Source: Elusimicrobiota bacterium (GTDB lineage Bacteria; Elusimicrobiota; Elusimicrobia; UBA1565; UBA9628). From it: DNA of 50,445 nt. A program made the position numbers and the translations under genes. Location of the stretch: the NCBI GenBank assembly GCA_003452935.1, contig DMMY01000033.1, positions 1 through 50,445 on the forward strand, given 5' to 3'. Of the stretch, positions 1-8,232 are shown in pieces (the stretch's first letter is position 1; the number at the start of each line of letters is the position of its first letter). The notes under the pieces are model-generated. The model had not been told where the DNA came from and did no database searches. It worked only from the letters and a program-made list of their open reading frames with translations.

Positions 1-313
1 TAGAAGATAAGTTCTCATATTAGGTCTTCTGCCCCCTCGCCATGGAAAATCAATAATTTAATATTCAAATTTTCATCTACGTTGCGTGAGAGTAGTGTAG
101 CCTTCCAAATCCTAAAAATCAACAAAATCTTGGTAAATTAACGGTAAATATATTATTGAGCCCTCCACTCGCGGCGACGGGAATATGCCAGTTTACCTAC
201 TCGCCGCAAGTTTTCCGCCGTATGGCCCCTTATTTCTTTGTCTCCGCAATAGTGTAAAATGGGGCAAAGGTTTTGCCGGATTTGTCGTCTAAAAAATATG
301 CGGGAGTCCAACA
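1..313. other. AT-rich leading intergenic region with a candidate promoter and leader hairpin
   Basis: No ORF with family features is visible. The first 230 bases are much richer in A+T than the genes that follow. A TAAAAT box lies at 255-260 on the plus strand, without a convincing -35, and would give a leader of about 45 nt for the cyclic-nucleotide-binding gene at 314. That leader contains a small perfect hairpin, GGCAAA-ggt-TTTGCC (263-277). Its function is unknown. Confidence 0.4.
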
Positions 314-775
314 ATGGCTGAGAAACCCAACAATTTGAACATACATCCCAAGGACTTGGACTGGCTGGCCAACGCGCTCAAGCTTTCAGAGGCGCTTTCG
401 GACGCCCCGGCCTTGGAAAGCATATTGACCAGCCTGCCTGCCATCAGCCTAGAGCTCTGGCCGGCCCAAAAAGACGTGATGCGCGAGGGCGAGAAAGGCG
501 AGGACTTCTACGTGGTCTACAAAGGCAAGCTGTCGGTCTGGAGGCGGCCCGGGAAGATCGGCATCCTGCAGTCCGGCGATTTCTTCGGCGAGATCGGTTT
601 CTTCCTCAAATCCGCCCGCTCGGCAACGGTGCGCACCGAGACCGAATGCCGCCTATTCCGCTTCCCGGCCGGGGAATTCTCCGCGGTTCTAAAGCGCCAT
701 CGGATGCTTGAACGCTGGGTCACGCAGGTAGCCTGCAAGCGCATCGAGCGCATGTTCGCCGACGCCGCGCTCTAG
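314..775 (+). CDS. Single-domain cyclic-nucleotide-binding protein
   Basis: A 153-residue cytoplasmic protein that is almost entirely one cyclic-nucleotide-binding (CNB, Crp/CAP N-terminal) domain. The strand-turn segment GEKGEDFYVVYKGKL (about residues 60-74) is followed by the phosphate-binding cassette FFGEIGFFLKSARSATV (about 95-111), which has the GE and R-S-A-T-V elements that hold the cyclic phosphate and ribose. No helix-turn-helix follows, so it is not a Crp-type transcription factor. It probably acts as a ligand sensor for a partner protein. A GGGAG sits seven bases before the ATG. Its stop overlaps the stop of the convergent ssnA gene in the palindrome CTAG (772-775). Which nucleotide it binds cannot be read from the sequence. 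Confidence 0.85.
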   Translation: MAEKPNNLNIHPKDLDWLANALKLSEALSDAPALESILTSLPAISLELWPAQKDVMREGEKGEDFYVVYKGKLSVWRRPGKIGILQSGDFFGEIGFFLKSARSATVRTETECRLFRFPAGEFSAVLKRHRMLERWVTQVACKRIERMFADAAL

Positions 776-2103
776 AACCGCGCCCAGAGTTTTTCCGCCA
801 GTTCCAGGGACTTGGCCGCGACCTCTGCCTCGTCGACGCCAATCTTGAGCTTCTTGCCTTCCATGAGCACCTTGCCGTTGCAGACGGTGGTGTCCACGAA
901 GGACTGGGAAAGCCCGAAGCCCAGGTGGCCCAGGAAGGTGTCCTCGTTCAAGGGCGTGGGCGGATAGTAGTCCATCAGCACGATATCCGCGGCGAATCCC
1001 TCCTGGAGCACGCCCACCTTGGGATCCCAGTAACGGTTGGCGATCCTGGCGTTGTTGAACATCAAGGTCGAAAGCGCCTCCACGAAGCCCGCGCCGGGAT
1101 TGTTGCGGCTAAGACGCTGGGCCCAAAGCGCGGCGCGGACCTCCTCGAGCATGTTCACGGTCATGGCATCGGTCCCCAGCCCCACCAAGATTCCTTTCTG
1201 GGACATCTTGATGATGTCGGCCACGCCCACCGCGTTGTTCATGTTGGACTGAGGATTATGCGCGACCGCGGTCCCGGTGTCGCGCAGCATGTTCATCTCG
1301 TCGTCGTCGACGTGCACGCAGTGCGCGGCGATGGTCTTGGGACCGAGGATGCCGAATTTATTGAGGCGCGGCACCACGCGCATGCCGAAATGCTTGACGT
1401 TGTAGTCCTGGTCGGATTTGGCCTCGGCCGCGTGCACGTGAAAGCCCGCACCCAACTCATGGCCGGCCTCGGCCGCCCTGGCCATGGTCGAGTCCTGGAT
1501 GGTAAAGGAAGCGTGCAGGCCGAAAAGCCCCTTGAGCTGGGGGTCGCGCTCCTTGGCGCATTGCTTGAGGAAAGCCACGTTCTCGTCCATGCCGTCCTGC
1601 GCGACCTTGGCCCCGTCGCGGTCCGACAGCTCGTAGCACAGAGAGGCCCGCAGGCCCGACACCTTGACCGCCTGGGCGATCTTTTCCAGCGAGCCCCGCG
1701 CGGCGAAAGGGCTGGCATGATGGTCGATTAAAGTGGTCGTGCCGCGCTTGACCGCGTCGATCAAGGGCAAGAGCGCGCTGTAGTAAGAGTCCTCCAGGGT
1801 CAGCTTCTTGTCCAGCCGCCACCACAGATGCTCCAGCACTTCCTGGAAATCCCTGGACGGAGCGGCTTTGCCCAGGCCCCGCGCCATGGTGCTGTAGAAA
1901 TGCATGTGCGCGTTGATAAAGCCCGGCAGGACGGCCTTGCCCTTGGCGTCGATGACCTTGGAGTATCTGCCGCGGAACTCGGCCTGCGGGCCGATCTTCT
2001 TGATGAGGCCGTCCTGGCAGAGCAGGGCATGGCCGTAGAGGACCTTGTTCTCGTCTCCCAGGGTTATGATGATGCCGTTCTTGATGAGCAGGGTACGGGC
2101 CAT
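772..2103 (-). CDS. ssnA: SsnA-type amidohydrolase
   Basis: A 443-residue cytoplasmic metal-dependent amidohydrolase of the guanine/hydroxyatrazine deaminase superfamily, closest in appearance to SsnA. Visible metal and active-site motifs are N-A-H-M-H-F (the HxH after strand 1), HVHAAEA, AAHCVHVD and VGLGTDA. SsnA proteins are known from gene clusters for anaerobic purine degradation and selenium-linked molybdenum hydroxylases; their substrate is not firmly established. The ATG at 2103 is chosen over a longer upstream frame because AGGAGG lies just before it (complement of 2110-2115) and because the family N-terminus (MARTLLIKNG) begins there. It is the last gene of tdh - DPD-like - ssnA, one base after the previous stop. 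Convergent overlap with the CNB gene leaves no room for a separate terminator. Confidence 0.88.
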   Translation of the reverse strand: MARTLLIKNGIIITLGDENKVLYGHALLCQDGLIKKIGPQAEFRGRYSKVIDAKGKAVLPGFINAHMHFYSTMARGLGKAAPSRDFQEVLEHLWWRLDKKLTLEDSYYSALLPLIDAVKRGTTTLIDHHASPFAARGSLEKIAQAVKVSGLRASLCYELSDRDGAKVAQDGMDENVAFLKQCAKERDPQLKGLFGLHASFTIQDSTMARAAEAGHELGAGFHVHAAEAKSDQDYNVKHFGMRVVPRLNKFGILGPKTIAAHCVHVDDDEMNMLRDTGTAVAHNPQSNMNNAVGVADIIKMSQKGILVGLGTDAMTVNMLEEVRAALWAQRLSRNNPGAGFVEALSTLMFNNARIANRYWDPKVGVLQEGFAADIVLMDYYPPTPLNEDTFLGHLGFGLSQSFVDTTVCNGKVLMEGKKLKIGVDEAEVAAKSLELAEKLWARF

Positions 2104-2104
2104 T

Positions 2105-4627
2105 TCATGCCTCCTGGAGAGCGGCCGATTCCTTCCGGGTGCGTTTTCGCATATACAGGGCCCCACAGAAACACTTCTGAACGCAGATGGAACAGCCCAC
2201 GCAGCGCGCCGGGTCGGTCCTGGGAACCTTCTTATCGTCCAAGGACACGGCAAGATAGGGGCAGCGCGCGCAGTTGCCGCAGTGCAGACAGAGCTCCTCG
2301 CGCACCGCGGAGATGTTCTTGACGGCGGAAAGCTCCATAAAGCCCCGGGTCGGATCGGGCAAGGCCCGGCCGATAATATCTCCGACGCGGCCAAGGCCGC
2401 GCTCATCCATAAGATGGCTCAAACCCGACTGCAAGTCCTCGATTATGCCGTAGCCGTGCTTCATCACGATGGTGCAGAACTGGACGGTCTTGGCGCCCAG
2501 GGCCAGAAAGTGAGCCGCGGCCTTGTAGTCCATGGGCCCGCCGTTGCCGGACACGGTCACGCCCAAACGCGAGACATTGGCCAATGTCAGGTTGGAAATC
2601 GGGATTACGCCCTCTCCGCTCATGCCGACCACGATGCCCTCTTCCCAGGCTTTCTTGTCGCCACGGCGAAAAGCCAGCGTGGGGAAGGTATTGGCCAGCG
2701 TCACCCCGGCCTTGGATTTGGGATGGCGCGCAAAAACAACCTTGATGGCCGCTATAATGGGATAGATGGCGGTCACTGCGGCGGTCAGCTTGAAAAGCTT
2801 AGGCACGGACGGATCGCCGGATTCCAGGACCCAGCCGATGATCTTGGCCGTAAGCTCCGCGTCCTGGGAGACGATATCGCCCTTGGTCCCGTCGCCGCCC
2901 TGCGGGCAGGATAGGCTGTACTCGATTCCCATGATGCCGCAGTCTTCAAGCTTTCTGGTATTGGACTGCCAGCCCCTACGGTCGGCCTCGTCGTCGCCGG
3001 TCACCGGGCCTCCGGTCGAAGCCAAGGTCAACCGATCCGGATATTCCTTGATAAGACGCCGCGCCTCCGCGCAGACCCGCTGCAAGGGATGCCCGGAAAC
3101 ATTGTCGCAGTTGGCGTAGGTGGATTGCGAGAAGGCGAACATATACTCGGAAGGAATATGGATGGGGACATTGTCAAAGGCCGTCTTCATGACCCCGCCC
3201 GCCCAACCCGCTTCATAAGCCTTCTTCATCTGTTCATAGCCGTCCGTGGGCGGCGCCGCGGAGAGCAGGAAAGGCGAGATGATCCGACGGCCGAAGAAAT
3301 CCGCATCCAACGGGACCGGCACGAGCCGGCGGCCAGCCAGCAGCGCGCGGCTCTTCACGTTCCTGTCCAAGACCGGTTTCTTTCCGCCCGCCAGGAAAGC
3401 ATCAACCTCCAGGCCCGCGTTCTTGCCCGCGGCCACGGCCTCGACCACAGTCGTGGGGCCGTTTTCCATGTCCCCGGCGATAAATATATTCCCCCCCGGC
3501 TTGACCCGGCCGGAAGGACGGCTGCCGATGGCGACGATGACGCAGTCGATATCCCCGCGGCGAGAATCGGTGCCGGGCACGGGCTTGACCTCGCGCGGAT
3601 GAAACGCCTTGCCCTTGGGAAGAGACACCTTAATGATTTGCAGACCCAGTATCTTGCCGGCCTTGGATAGGACGCCGGTAACGCTCACCCGCCCCGTGAC
3701 GCCGGCGCCCGCGGCGAGCAGGCCTTTCATCTCCTTGGGCGTCAAGGGCATTTCTCCGAGCTTTTCCAGGCAGAAGAGCTCCACGTGCGCCGCGCCATGG
3801 CCGGCCGCGGTCTCGGCGCAGTCCGCGGCCACGGCTCCGCCGCCGATCACGGCCACGCGCCGGCCTTTCACCGGATGCTGCCCCGGATTCTTGAGGTACT
3901 CGAACCAATTGACCGCCGCGTCTTCTCCCGGGATGCCCAGGCGCAGGGGATTGTCCAGGCCGGAGCAAATCACCACCGCGTCATAGCTGGACGCCAGACG
4001 CGCAGGCTCCGGGACTTTCTTCCCGGTCCTGAAGCGCAAGCGGCCCAAGGTTTTAAGAAACTGAATGTCCGTGTCCAGGACCGCCTTGTCCAGACGGAAA
4101 TCAGGGATGAGGTTGCACATGCCGCCCAGCCTGCGATCCGCGTCATAGACGTCGACGCCGCACCCCCTCTGCGCAAGGAAAGCGGCCGCGCCCAGCCCCG
4201 CCGGGCCGCCGCCCACCACGGCCACTTTTTTGCCGCTGGCCCGGGCTTGGCCAAACTCGGGCATGACCCCATGATCTTTGGCTCTTTGTATGATGGCGGC
4301 CTGGATAGCGGGAATATTGAGGGGCCCGTCAAAGTCCCCATGCACGCAGGCGCGCATGCAGTGCTTGTCCGGGCAGACGGCCCCGCAGACTCCGCCCAAA
4401 GGGTTGCTTCCCATGATCAGGGCGGCGGCGCGCCGAAAATCCGAGCGCTCGCCGGTCCGGGCGGCCATGATGAAATCGGCCGGAGAGCAGTCCGCGGGGC
4501 AGGCTTGCCGGCAGGGCTTCTCCGCGCAGTACTCGCATTTCTCCATCTCCGCCTTCAGTTGGGCGTCCGTCATGCCGTGGGAGCAATATCCTGCCGTTTG
4601 ACATCTCGAACGTGAATCCGATTTCAT
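2105..4627 (-). CDS. Dihydropyrimidine-dehydrogenase-like (PreT-PreA fused) Fe-S flavoprotein
   Basis: An 840-residue protein with the domain order of eukaryotic dihydropyrimidine dehydrogenase. There is an N-terminal Cys-rich Fe-S domain (CEYCAEKPCRQAC and CGAVCPDKHC, about 31-95). A FAD Rossmann motif (VVGGGPAG, about 137-144) and an NAD(P)H Rossmann motif (VIGGGAVAADCAE, about 259-271) follow. Then comes a DHOdehase-like FMN barrel (about 440-770), and a C-terminal pair of 4Fe-4S clusters (CLHCGNCARC and CVGCSICVQKC). It should pass electrons from NAD(P)H through FAD and Fe-S to FMN. The LSCPQG substrate loop (about 571) lacks the catalytic Cys found a few residues on in DPD; the aligned stretch reads DIVSQD, so classical uracil/thymine reduction is doubtful. 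The ATG overlaps the tdh stop (ATGA, 4624-4627). The ssnA neighbour suggests purine or another N-heterocycle. Confidence 0.8.
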   Translation of the reverse strand: MKSDSRSRCQTAGYCSHGMTDAQLKAEMEKCEYCAEKPCRQACPADCSPADFIMAARTGERSDFRRAAALIMGSNPLGGVCGAVCPDKHCMRACVHGDFDGPLNIPAIQAAIIQRAKDHGVMPEFGQARASGKKVAVVGGGPAGLGAAAFLAQRGCGVDVYDADRRLGGMCNLIPDFRLDKAVLDTDIQFLKTLGRLRFRTGKKVPEPARLASSYDAVVICSGLDNPLRLGIPGEDAAVNWFEYLKNPGQHPVKGRRVAVIGGGAVAADCAETAAGHGAAHVELFCLEKLGEMPLTPKEMKGLLAAGAGVTGRVSVTGVLSKAGKILGLQIIKVSLPKGKAFHPREVKPVPGTDSRRGDIDCVIVAIGSRPSGRVKPGGNIFIAGDMENGPTTVVEAVAAGKNAGLEVDAFLAGGKKPVLDRNVKSRALLAGRRLVPVPLDADFFGRRIISPFLLSAAPPTDGYEQMKKAYEAGWAGGVMKTAFDNVPIHIPSEYMFAFSQSTYANCDNVSGHPLQRVCAEARRLIKEYPDRLTLASTGGPVTGDDEADRRGWQSNTRKLEDCGIMGIEYSLSCPQGGDGTKGDIVSQDAELTAKIIGWVLESGDPSVPKLFKLTAAVTAIYPIIAAIKVVFARHPKSKAGVTLANTFPTLAFRRGDKKAWEEGIVVGMSGEGVIPISNLTLANVSRLGVTVSGNGGPMDYKAAAHFLALGAKTVQFCTIVMKHGYGIIEDLQSGLSHLMDERGLGRVGDIIGRALPDPTRGFMELSAVKNISAVREELCLHCGNCARCPYLAVSLDDKKVPRTDPARCVGCSICVQKCFCGALYMRKRTRKESAALQEA

Positions 4628-5658
4628 GATTTTTTACCCCAGTCCAAGATAACCTTGCCGGACTGGCCAGAGATCATGGCGGCAAAGCCCTCCTCGTACT
4701 TCTCCACCGGGAACTTATGAGTGATGACCGGCTTGATATCCAGGCCGCTCTGCAGCATGGCGCACATCTTATACCAAGTCTCGAACATCTCGCGGCCGTA
4801 GATTCCCTTCAAGGTCAACGCCTTGAAGATGACCTGGTTCCAGGCAATGGCCGTATTCTGCGGCAGCAGCCCCAGGAGCGCCACCTTGGAACCCATTTTG
4901 AGGACCTCGATCATGCCGTTGAAAGCCGCGGGACTGCCGGACATTTCCAAGCCCACGTCGAAACCCTCGCTCATGCGCAGTTCCCGCATGACTTCCGAAA
5001 GCTTCCGCCGGCCCGCATTGACGGCGTGTCTCACGCCGACCTTGCGGGCAAGCTCCAGCCGGTACTCGTTGAGGTCCGTGATGACGACGTTCCGCGCTCC
5101 GACGTGCAGGCAGACGGCCGCGGCCATGATGCCGATAGGGCCGGCGCCGGTGATGAGAACGTCTTCGCCCACCAGGTCGAAGGATAGGGCGGTGTGCACC
5201 GCGTTTCCGAACGGGTCCAGGATGGAGGCCTCGTCGTCGCTGACGCCATGCGGGATGGGAAAGACGTTATCGGCCGGCAAGGCCAGATACTCGGCGAAGC
5301 AGCCGGGACGGTTGACTCCCACGCCCTTGGTGTTGATGCAGAGGTGACGATGGCCGGCACGGCAATTGCGGCAGTGTCCGCAGACCAGATGCCCCTCGCC
5401 CGAGACCTTTTCGCCCACCGCGAGCCCCTGGACGGATTTGCCAAGCTTGGAGATCTCTCCCACGAATTCGTGGCCCACGTGCATGGGCACGGGTATGGTC
5501 TTCTGGGCCCACTCGTCCCATTCATAAATGTGGACATCCGTGCCGCAGATGGCGGTCTGACGAATTTTAATAAGAACCTCATGATCCCCGATCTCCGGCT
5601 CAGGCACGTCCGCCAGCCGGAGTCCCTTCGCCCTCTCCTTCTTGACCAAAGCCTTCAT
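4624..5658 (-). CDS. tdh: L-threonine 3-dehydrogenase
   Basis: A 344-residue zinc medium-chain dehydrogenase, the usual length for Tdh, oxidising L-threonine to 2-amino-3-oxobutyrate with NAD+. Catalytic zinc ligands are visible at C38 (in ICGTDVH) and H63/E64 (VGHEF). The structural zinc loop is CGHCRNCRAGHRHLC, and the NAD-binding glycine motif is VLITGAGPIG. The start at 5658 is preceded by AAGGAGAG; a longer upstream frame has no family similarity. It is the first gene of the three-gene operon with the DPD-like protein and ssnA. No kbl (2-amino-3-ketobutyrate ligase) is adjacent. The pairing with an N-heterocycle reductase and SsnA is unusual; another polyol or amino-alcohol substrate is possible, but Tdh is the best match. 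Confidence 0.88.
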   Translation of the reverse strand: MKALVKKERAKGLRLADVPEPEIGDHEVLIKIRQTAICGTDVHIYEWDEWAQKTIPVPMHVGHEFVGEISKLGKSVQGLAVGEKVSGEGHLVCGHCRNCRAGHRHLCINTKGVGVNRPGCFAEYLALPADNVFPIPHGVSDDEASILDPFGNAVHTALSFDLVGEDVLITGAGPIGIMAAAVCLHVGARNVVITDLNEYRLELARKVGVRHAVNAGRRKLSEVMRELRMSEGFDVGLEMSGSPAAFNGMIEVLKMGSKVALLGLLPQNTAIAWNQVIFKALTLKGIYGREMFETWYKMCAMLQSGLDIKPVITHKFPVEKYEEGFAAMISGQSGKVILDWGKKS

Positions 5659-5748
5659 GCGCTCTCTCCTTGATTGATCCCGATGCGACCCTATATTATC
5701 ATCCGGCACGGACATCGTCAATTCCGTTTTTATCCGCGCCAGATTTGC

Positions 5749-5760
5749 TACTCTGGTTCC
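5749..5760 (+). promoter_or_regulatory. Candidate leaderless promoter of the cyclophilin gene
   Basis: TACTCT (5749-5754) is followed by exactly six bases and then the ATG at 5761. No Shine-Dalgarno is present and the -35 is weak (T-rich around 5727). The same -10/N6/ATG spacing recurs at six other genes in the window. Confidence 0.45.
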
Positions 5761-6246
5761 ATGAAAACAGCCACCATCGTCACGAGCCGCGGCAGCATCA
5801 ACATCAAGCTCTTCGACAAGGATTGCCCAAAAACCGTGGCCAACTTCGAGAAGCTTGCCAACAGCAAGTTCTACGACGGACAAAAATGGCACCGGGTCAT
5901 CAAGGACTTCATGATCCAGGGCGGGGACCCCTTAAGCCGCGCCGGCGGTCCCCGGGTAGGCACGGGCGGGCCGGGGTACCAGACCGACTGCGAGATCCGG
6001 CCCCATCTCAAGCACGCCAAAGGCGCCTTGTCCATGGCTCACGCCGGGACTTGCGAGCATGACCCCTCAGGCGAGAAGCTGCAGGGCGAGTGCTCCAACG
6101 GCTCACAGTTCTTCATCACCCATCGCGCCACCCCGCATTTGGACGGCGTGCACACGGTCTTCGGCCAGGTCGCCTCGGGCCAGGACGTGGTCGACGCCAT
6201 CCGGCAGAACGACGAGATAGTCAGCATCCGCGTAGAAGGAAAATAA
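5761..6246 (+). CDS. Cyclophilin-type peptidyl-prolyl cis-trans isomerase
   Basis: A 161-residue single-domain cyclophilin that isomerises X-Pro bonds. Family motifs run in order: the N-terminal strand MKTATIVTSRGSINIKLF, WHRVIKDFMIQGGDP with the catalytic Arg/Phe, the central GSQFFIT, and LDGVHTVFGQV. There is no signal peptide, so it is cytoplasmic (PpiB-like). The ATG at 5761 is chosen because the family N-terminus starts there and because a -10-like box ends six bases upstream; a frame extending back to 5674 has no support. It is divergent from tdh, with about 100 bp between them. Confidence 0.93.
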   Translation: MKTATIVTSRGSINIKLFDKDCPKTVANFEKLANSKFYDGQKWHRVIKDFMIQGGDPLSRAGGPRVGTGGPGYQTDCEIRPHLKHAKGALSMAHAGTCEHDPSGEKLQGECSNGSQFFITHRATPHLDGVHTVFGQVASGQDVVDAIRQNDEIVSIRVEGK

Positions 6247-6286
6247 ACGCCGGCTTCCGCTTGCCCGGACGGGCTCCCGGCGCGTT

Positions 6287-6844
6287 CTAGGGCGTCGGCC
6301 CGGGCGGGGGCGGATCTTTTGGCGGCTGCGGTTGAACCGGAGCAGCCTCCTGGCCGCCTTGCGGCGGCGTGCTTATGCTGATGACAATCTTATTGGCCAA
6401 GGCGAGCAAAGGGCGGGTCAAAGCCGCCAGACGCTCGGTTTCCTGAACCAGATACCAGGCATCCATCTTCTGATCGGCCTGGCGGATATGTTCGTGAGCC
6501 AGCAGGGCATGATCACGGAGGGTGGAGACGGTCTTGTTGAGCCGGTTGGAAAGACGCAGGAGCGCCTGCGCACGATTGAGGCAGGACTCATCGAATTGCA
6601 CGCTTCGCGCGATTCTTCCCATCATGTTGGGAACCATCTCGACGTCGACGAAATAGGCCCGGAGATCGCGCCTGTAAATGCGAAGATCGTAGCCGAACAT
6701 CGTATCCGACACGTGCAGGTGGTGCTTGAGGGCATGCGCCATGCGCTGGGCCCGAAAGAGGATATCCTCCAGCTTGCCCATCATGGAGCTGCCCCGGTCG
6801 CAGAGCAGGGAGATGGTGCTCTCGGCAAGCTTTAAAGAACGCAT
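6287..6844 (-). CDS. Helical protein of unknown function with Pro-rich tail
   Basis: A 185-residue protein I do not recognise. Residues 1 to about 150 look all-helical, rich in Arg, Leu, Ala and Met, with a spacing that fits a helical bundle or coiled coil. The last 25 residues are low complexity (PPQGG...PPKDPPPPGPTP) and probably disordered. No signal peptide is visible from the chosen start. The ATG at 6844 has GGAG three bases upstream; an in-frame ATG at 6943 would add a Cys-rich, improbable leader that overlaps the divergent namZ promoter. It is divergent from namZ. Confidence that it is a real gene comes from codon use and frame length only. Confidence 0.55.
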   Translation of the reverse strand: MRSLKLAESTISLLCDRGSSMMGKLEDILFRAQRMAHALKHHLHVSDTMFGYDLRIYRRDLRAYFVDVEMVPNMMGRIARSVQFDESCLNRAQALLRLSNRLNKTVSTLRDHALLAHEHIRQADQKMDAWYLVQETERLAALTRPLLALANKIVISISTPPQGGQEAAPVQPQPPKDPPPPGPTP

Positions 6845-6954
6845 CTGCTCCAAATTATGCGCCTCCCGGCACGCGCGATGCCATGCCCGACAATAATAAC
6901 AAAAATTCCCGACCGAGCGACGCCCGGGAAAAAGTGTTATCATCTCGATATTCT

Positions 6955-8232
6955 ATGGAGCCTGCCCTGGTCCGGGATCGATTCCCGCTGCGCCGTTGCG
7001 CCTGTCTCATGGCCCTGCTGCTCGCCATGGGTTGCCGCCAGGCCCAGTTGAGGCATCTGACCCTGCCTCCCGGCACCAAGGTCATGACCGGCATCGACGT
7101 GCTCGAGGCGACGGATTTCCAGCAAATCCGCGGGCTCAGGGTCGGTCTCATCACCAACCACACGGGCTTGGACTTAAGCGGCCGGCCTACGGCCGAAGCT
7201 CTGGCCGAGGCTAGAAACGTCACATTGGCGGCTATTTTCTCTCCCGAGCACGGCTTCTCGGGCGCCGTCGAAGACGCTTTCATCAAATCCTCCAGCGTGC
7301 GCCTCGGCGGCCGCAATATTCCCCTGCACAGCCTCTACTCGGGCGGGGGCGTCGGCATGCGGCCTAGGCCCGAGGACTTGAGAGGCCTCGACGCTTTGAT
7401 CTTTGATGTCCAGGACGTGGGCGCGCGCTTCTACACCTATCTTGCCACCATGGGCATGGCCTTAGAAGAAGCGGCAAATGCGCGCATCCGCTTCATCGTG
7501 CTCGACCGTCCCAACCCCATCAACGGAACTACGGTGGAAGGGCCACTCTTGACCGACCTTGATCTGCGCAAGATTTCGCCCACGTCATATTTCCCGGTCC
7601 CGGTCCGCCACGGCCTGACCGCTGGCGAAATGGCGCTGCTGCACAACGCCACGGTCCGGCACCGGGGCCTCAGCGTCGTCAAAATGCTCGGGTGGAAACG
7701 GGACATGTGGTACGACGAGACCGGGTTGGTCTGGGTCCCTCCCTCCCCGAACATCCCGGACCTTGGGGCCGCGGCCCTTTATCCGGGCGTCGGGCTCTTC
7801 GAGGCCAGCAATCTCTCCGTGGGCCGAGGCACGCCCCATCCTTTCGGTTGGGTCGGCGCGCCGTGGCTGGACGCGCCGCGCATCGTGGCCTTCCTCAAAG
7901 ACTCACTGCTCGACGGAGTGGATTTTTCGATCCAGGATTTCACCCCCTCGAAATCCGTCTATGCCGGACAACTCTGCCATGGGGTGAGCATCCGGGTGAC
8001 GGACCGCAACGCCTTGCGCCCCCTGGCGGTCTTTCGCTACATAAATCAGGCTTTGCGCGAAAACCACAGCAACGAATTCCAATGGAAATGGGACGAAGTC
8101 CGCAAAATGACCGGCTCGGGCGAATTCCAGCGCATCTACGAGCGAGATGGCGATTCGGTCAAGATCACGGTCCTCTTCAACCGCGACGCCGAGAAGTTCG
8201 AGACGGCCCGGCAGGGCTATCTCCTCTATTAA
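6955..8232 (+). CDS. namZ: NamZ-type exo-beta-N-acetylmuramidase (DUF1343), lipoprotein
   Basis: A 425-residue DUF1343 protein. Its characterised relative (Bacillus NamZ/YbbC) removes MurNAc from the non-reducing end of peptidoglycan fragments. Signature motifs run in order: GLITNHTGLD, FSPEHGFSG, DVQDVGARFYTY, DRPNPINGT, PVRHGLTAGEMA, WVPPSPNIP, LFEASNLSVGRGTPHPF. The N-terminus is a lipoprotein signal: basic RDRFPLRR, hydrophobic core, then the lipobox LAMGC (Cys about residue 27), so it acts outside the cytoplasm on a membrane anchor. The ATG at 6955 gives this signal its normal length. TATCAT (6938-6943) lies 11 bases upstream and no Shine-Dalgarno is evident. It converges on the symporter gene (overlap 8229-8232), which is co-transcribed with nagZ, so the three form a salvage locus. 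Confidence 0.92.
   Translation: MEPALVRDRFPLRRCACLMALLLAMGCRQAQLRHLTLPPGTKVMTGIDVLEATDFQQIRGLRVGLITNHTGLDLSGRPTAEALAEARNVTLAAIFSPEHGFSGAVEDAFIKSSSVRLGGRNIPLHSLYSGGGVGMRPRPEDLRGLDALIFDVQDVGARFYTYLATMGMALEEAANARIRFIVLDRPNPINGTTVEGPLLTDLDLRKISPTSYFPVPVRHGLTAGEMALLHNATVRHRGLSVVKMLGWKRDMWYDETGLVWVPPSPNIPDLGAAALYPGVGLFEASNLSVGRGTPHPFGWVGAPWLDAPRIVAFLKDSLLDGVDFSIQDFTPSKSVYAGQLCHGVSIRVTDRNALRPLAVFRYINQALRENHSNEFQWKWDEVRKMTGSGEFQRIYERDGDSVKITVLFNRDAEKFETARQGYLLY

Noticed and set aside
2104..2406. Longer N-terminus for SsnA
   Set aside because: The extra 101 codons are out-of-frame shadow of the DPD-like gene; a strong Shine-Dalgarno and the family start are at 2103.
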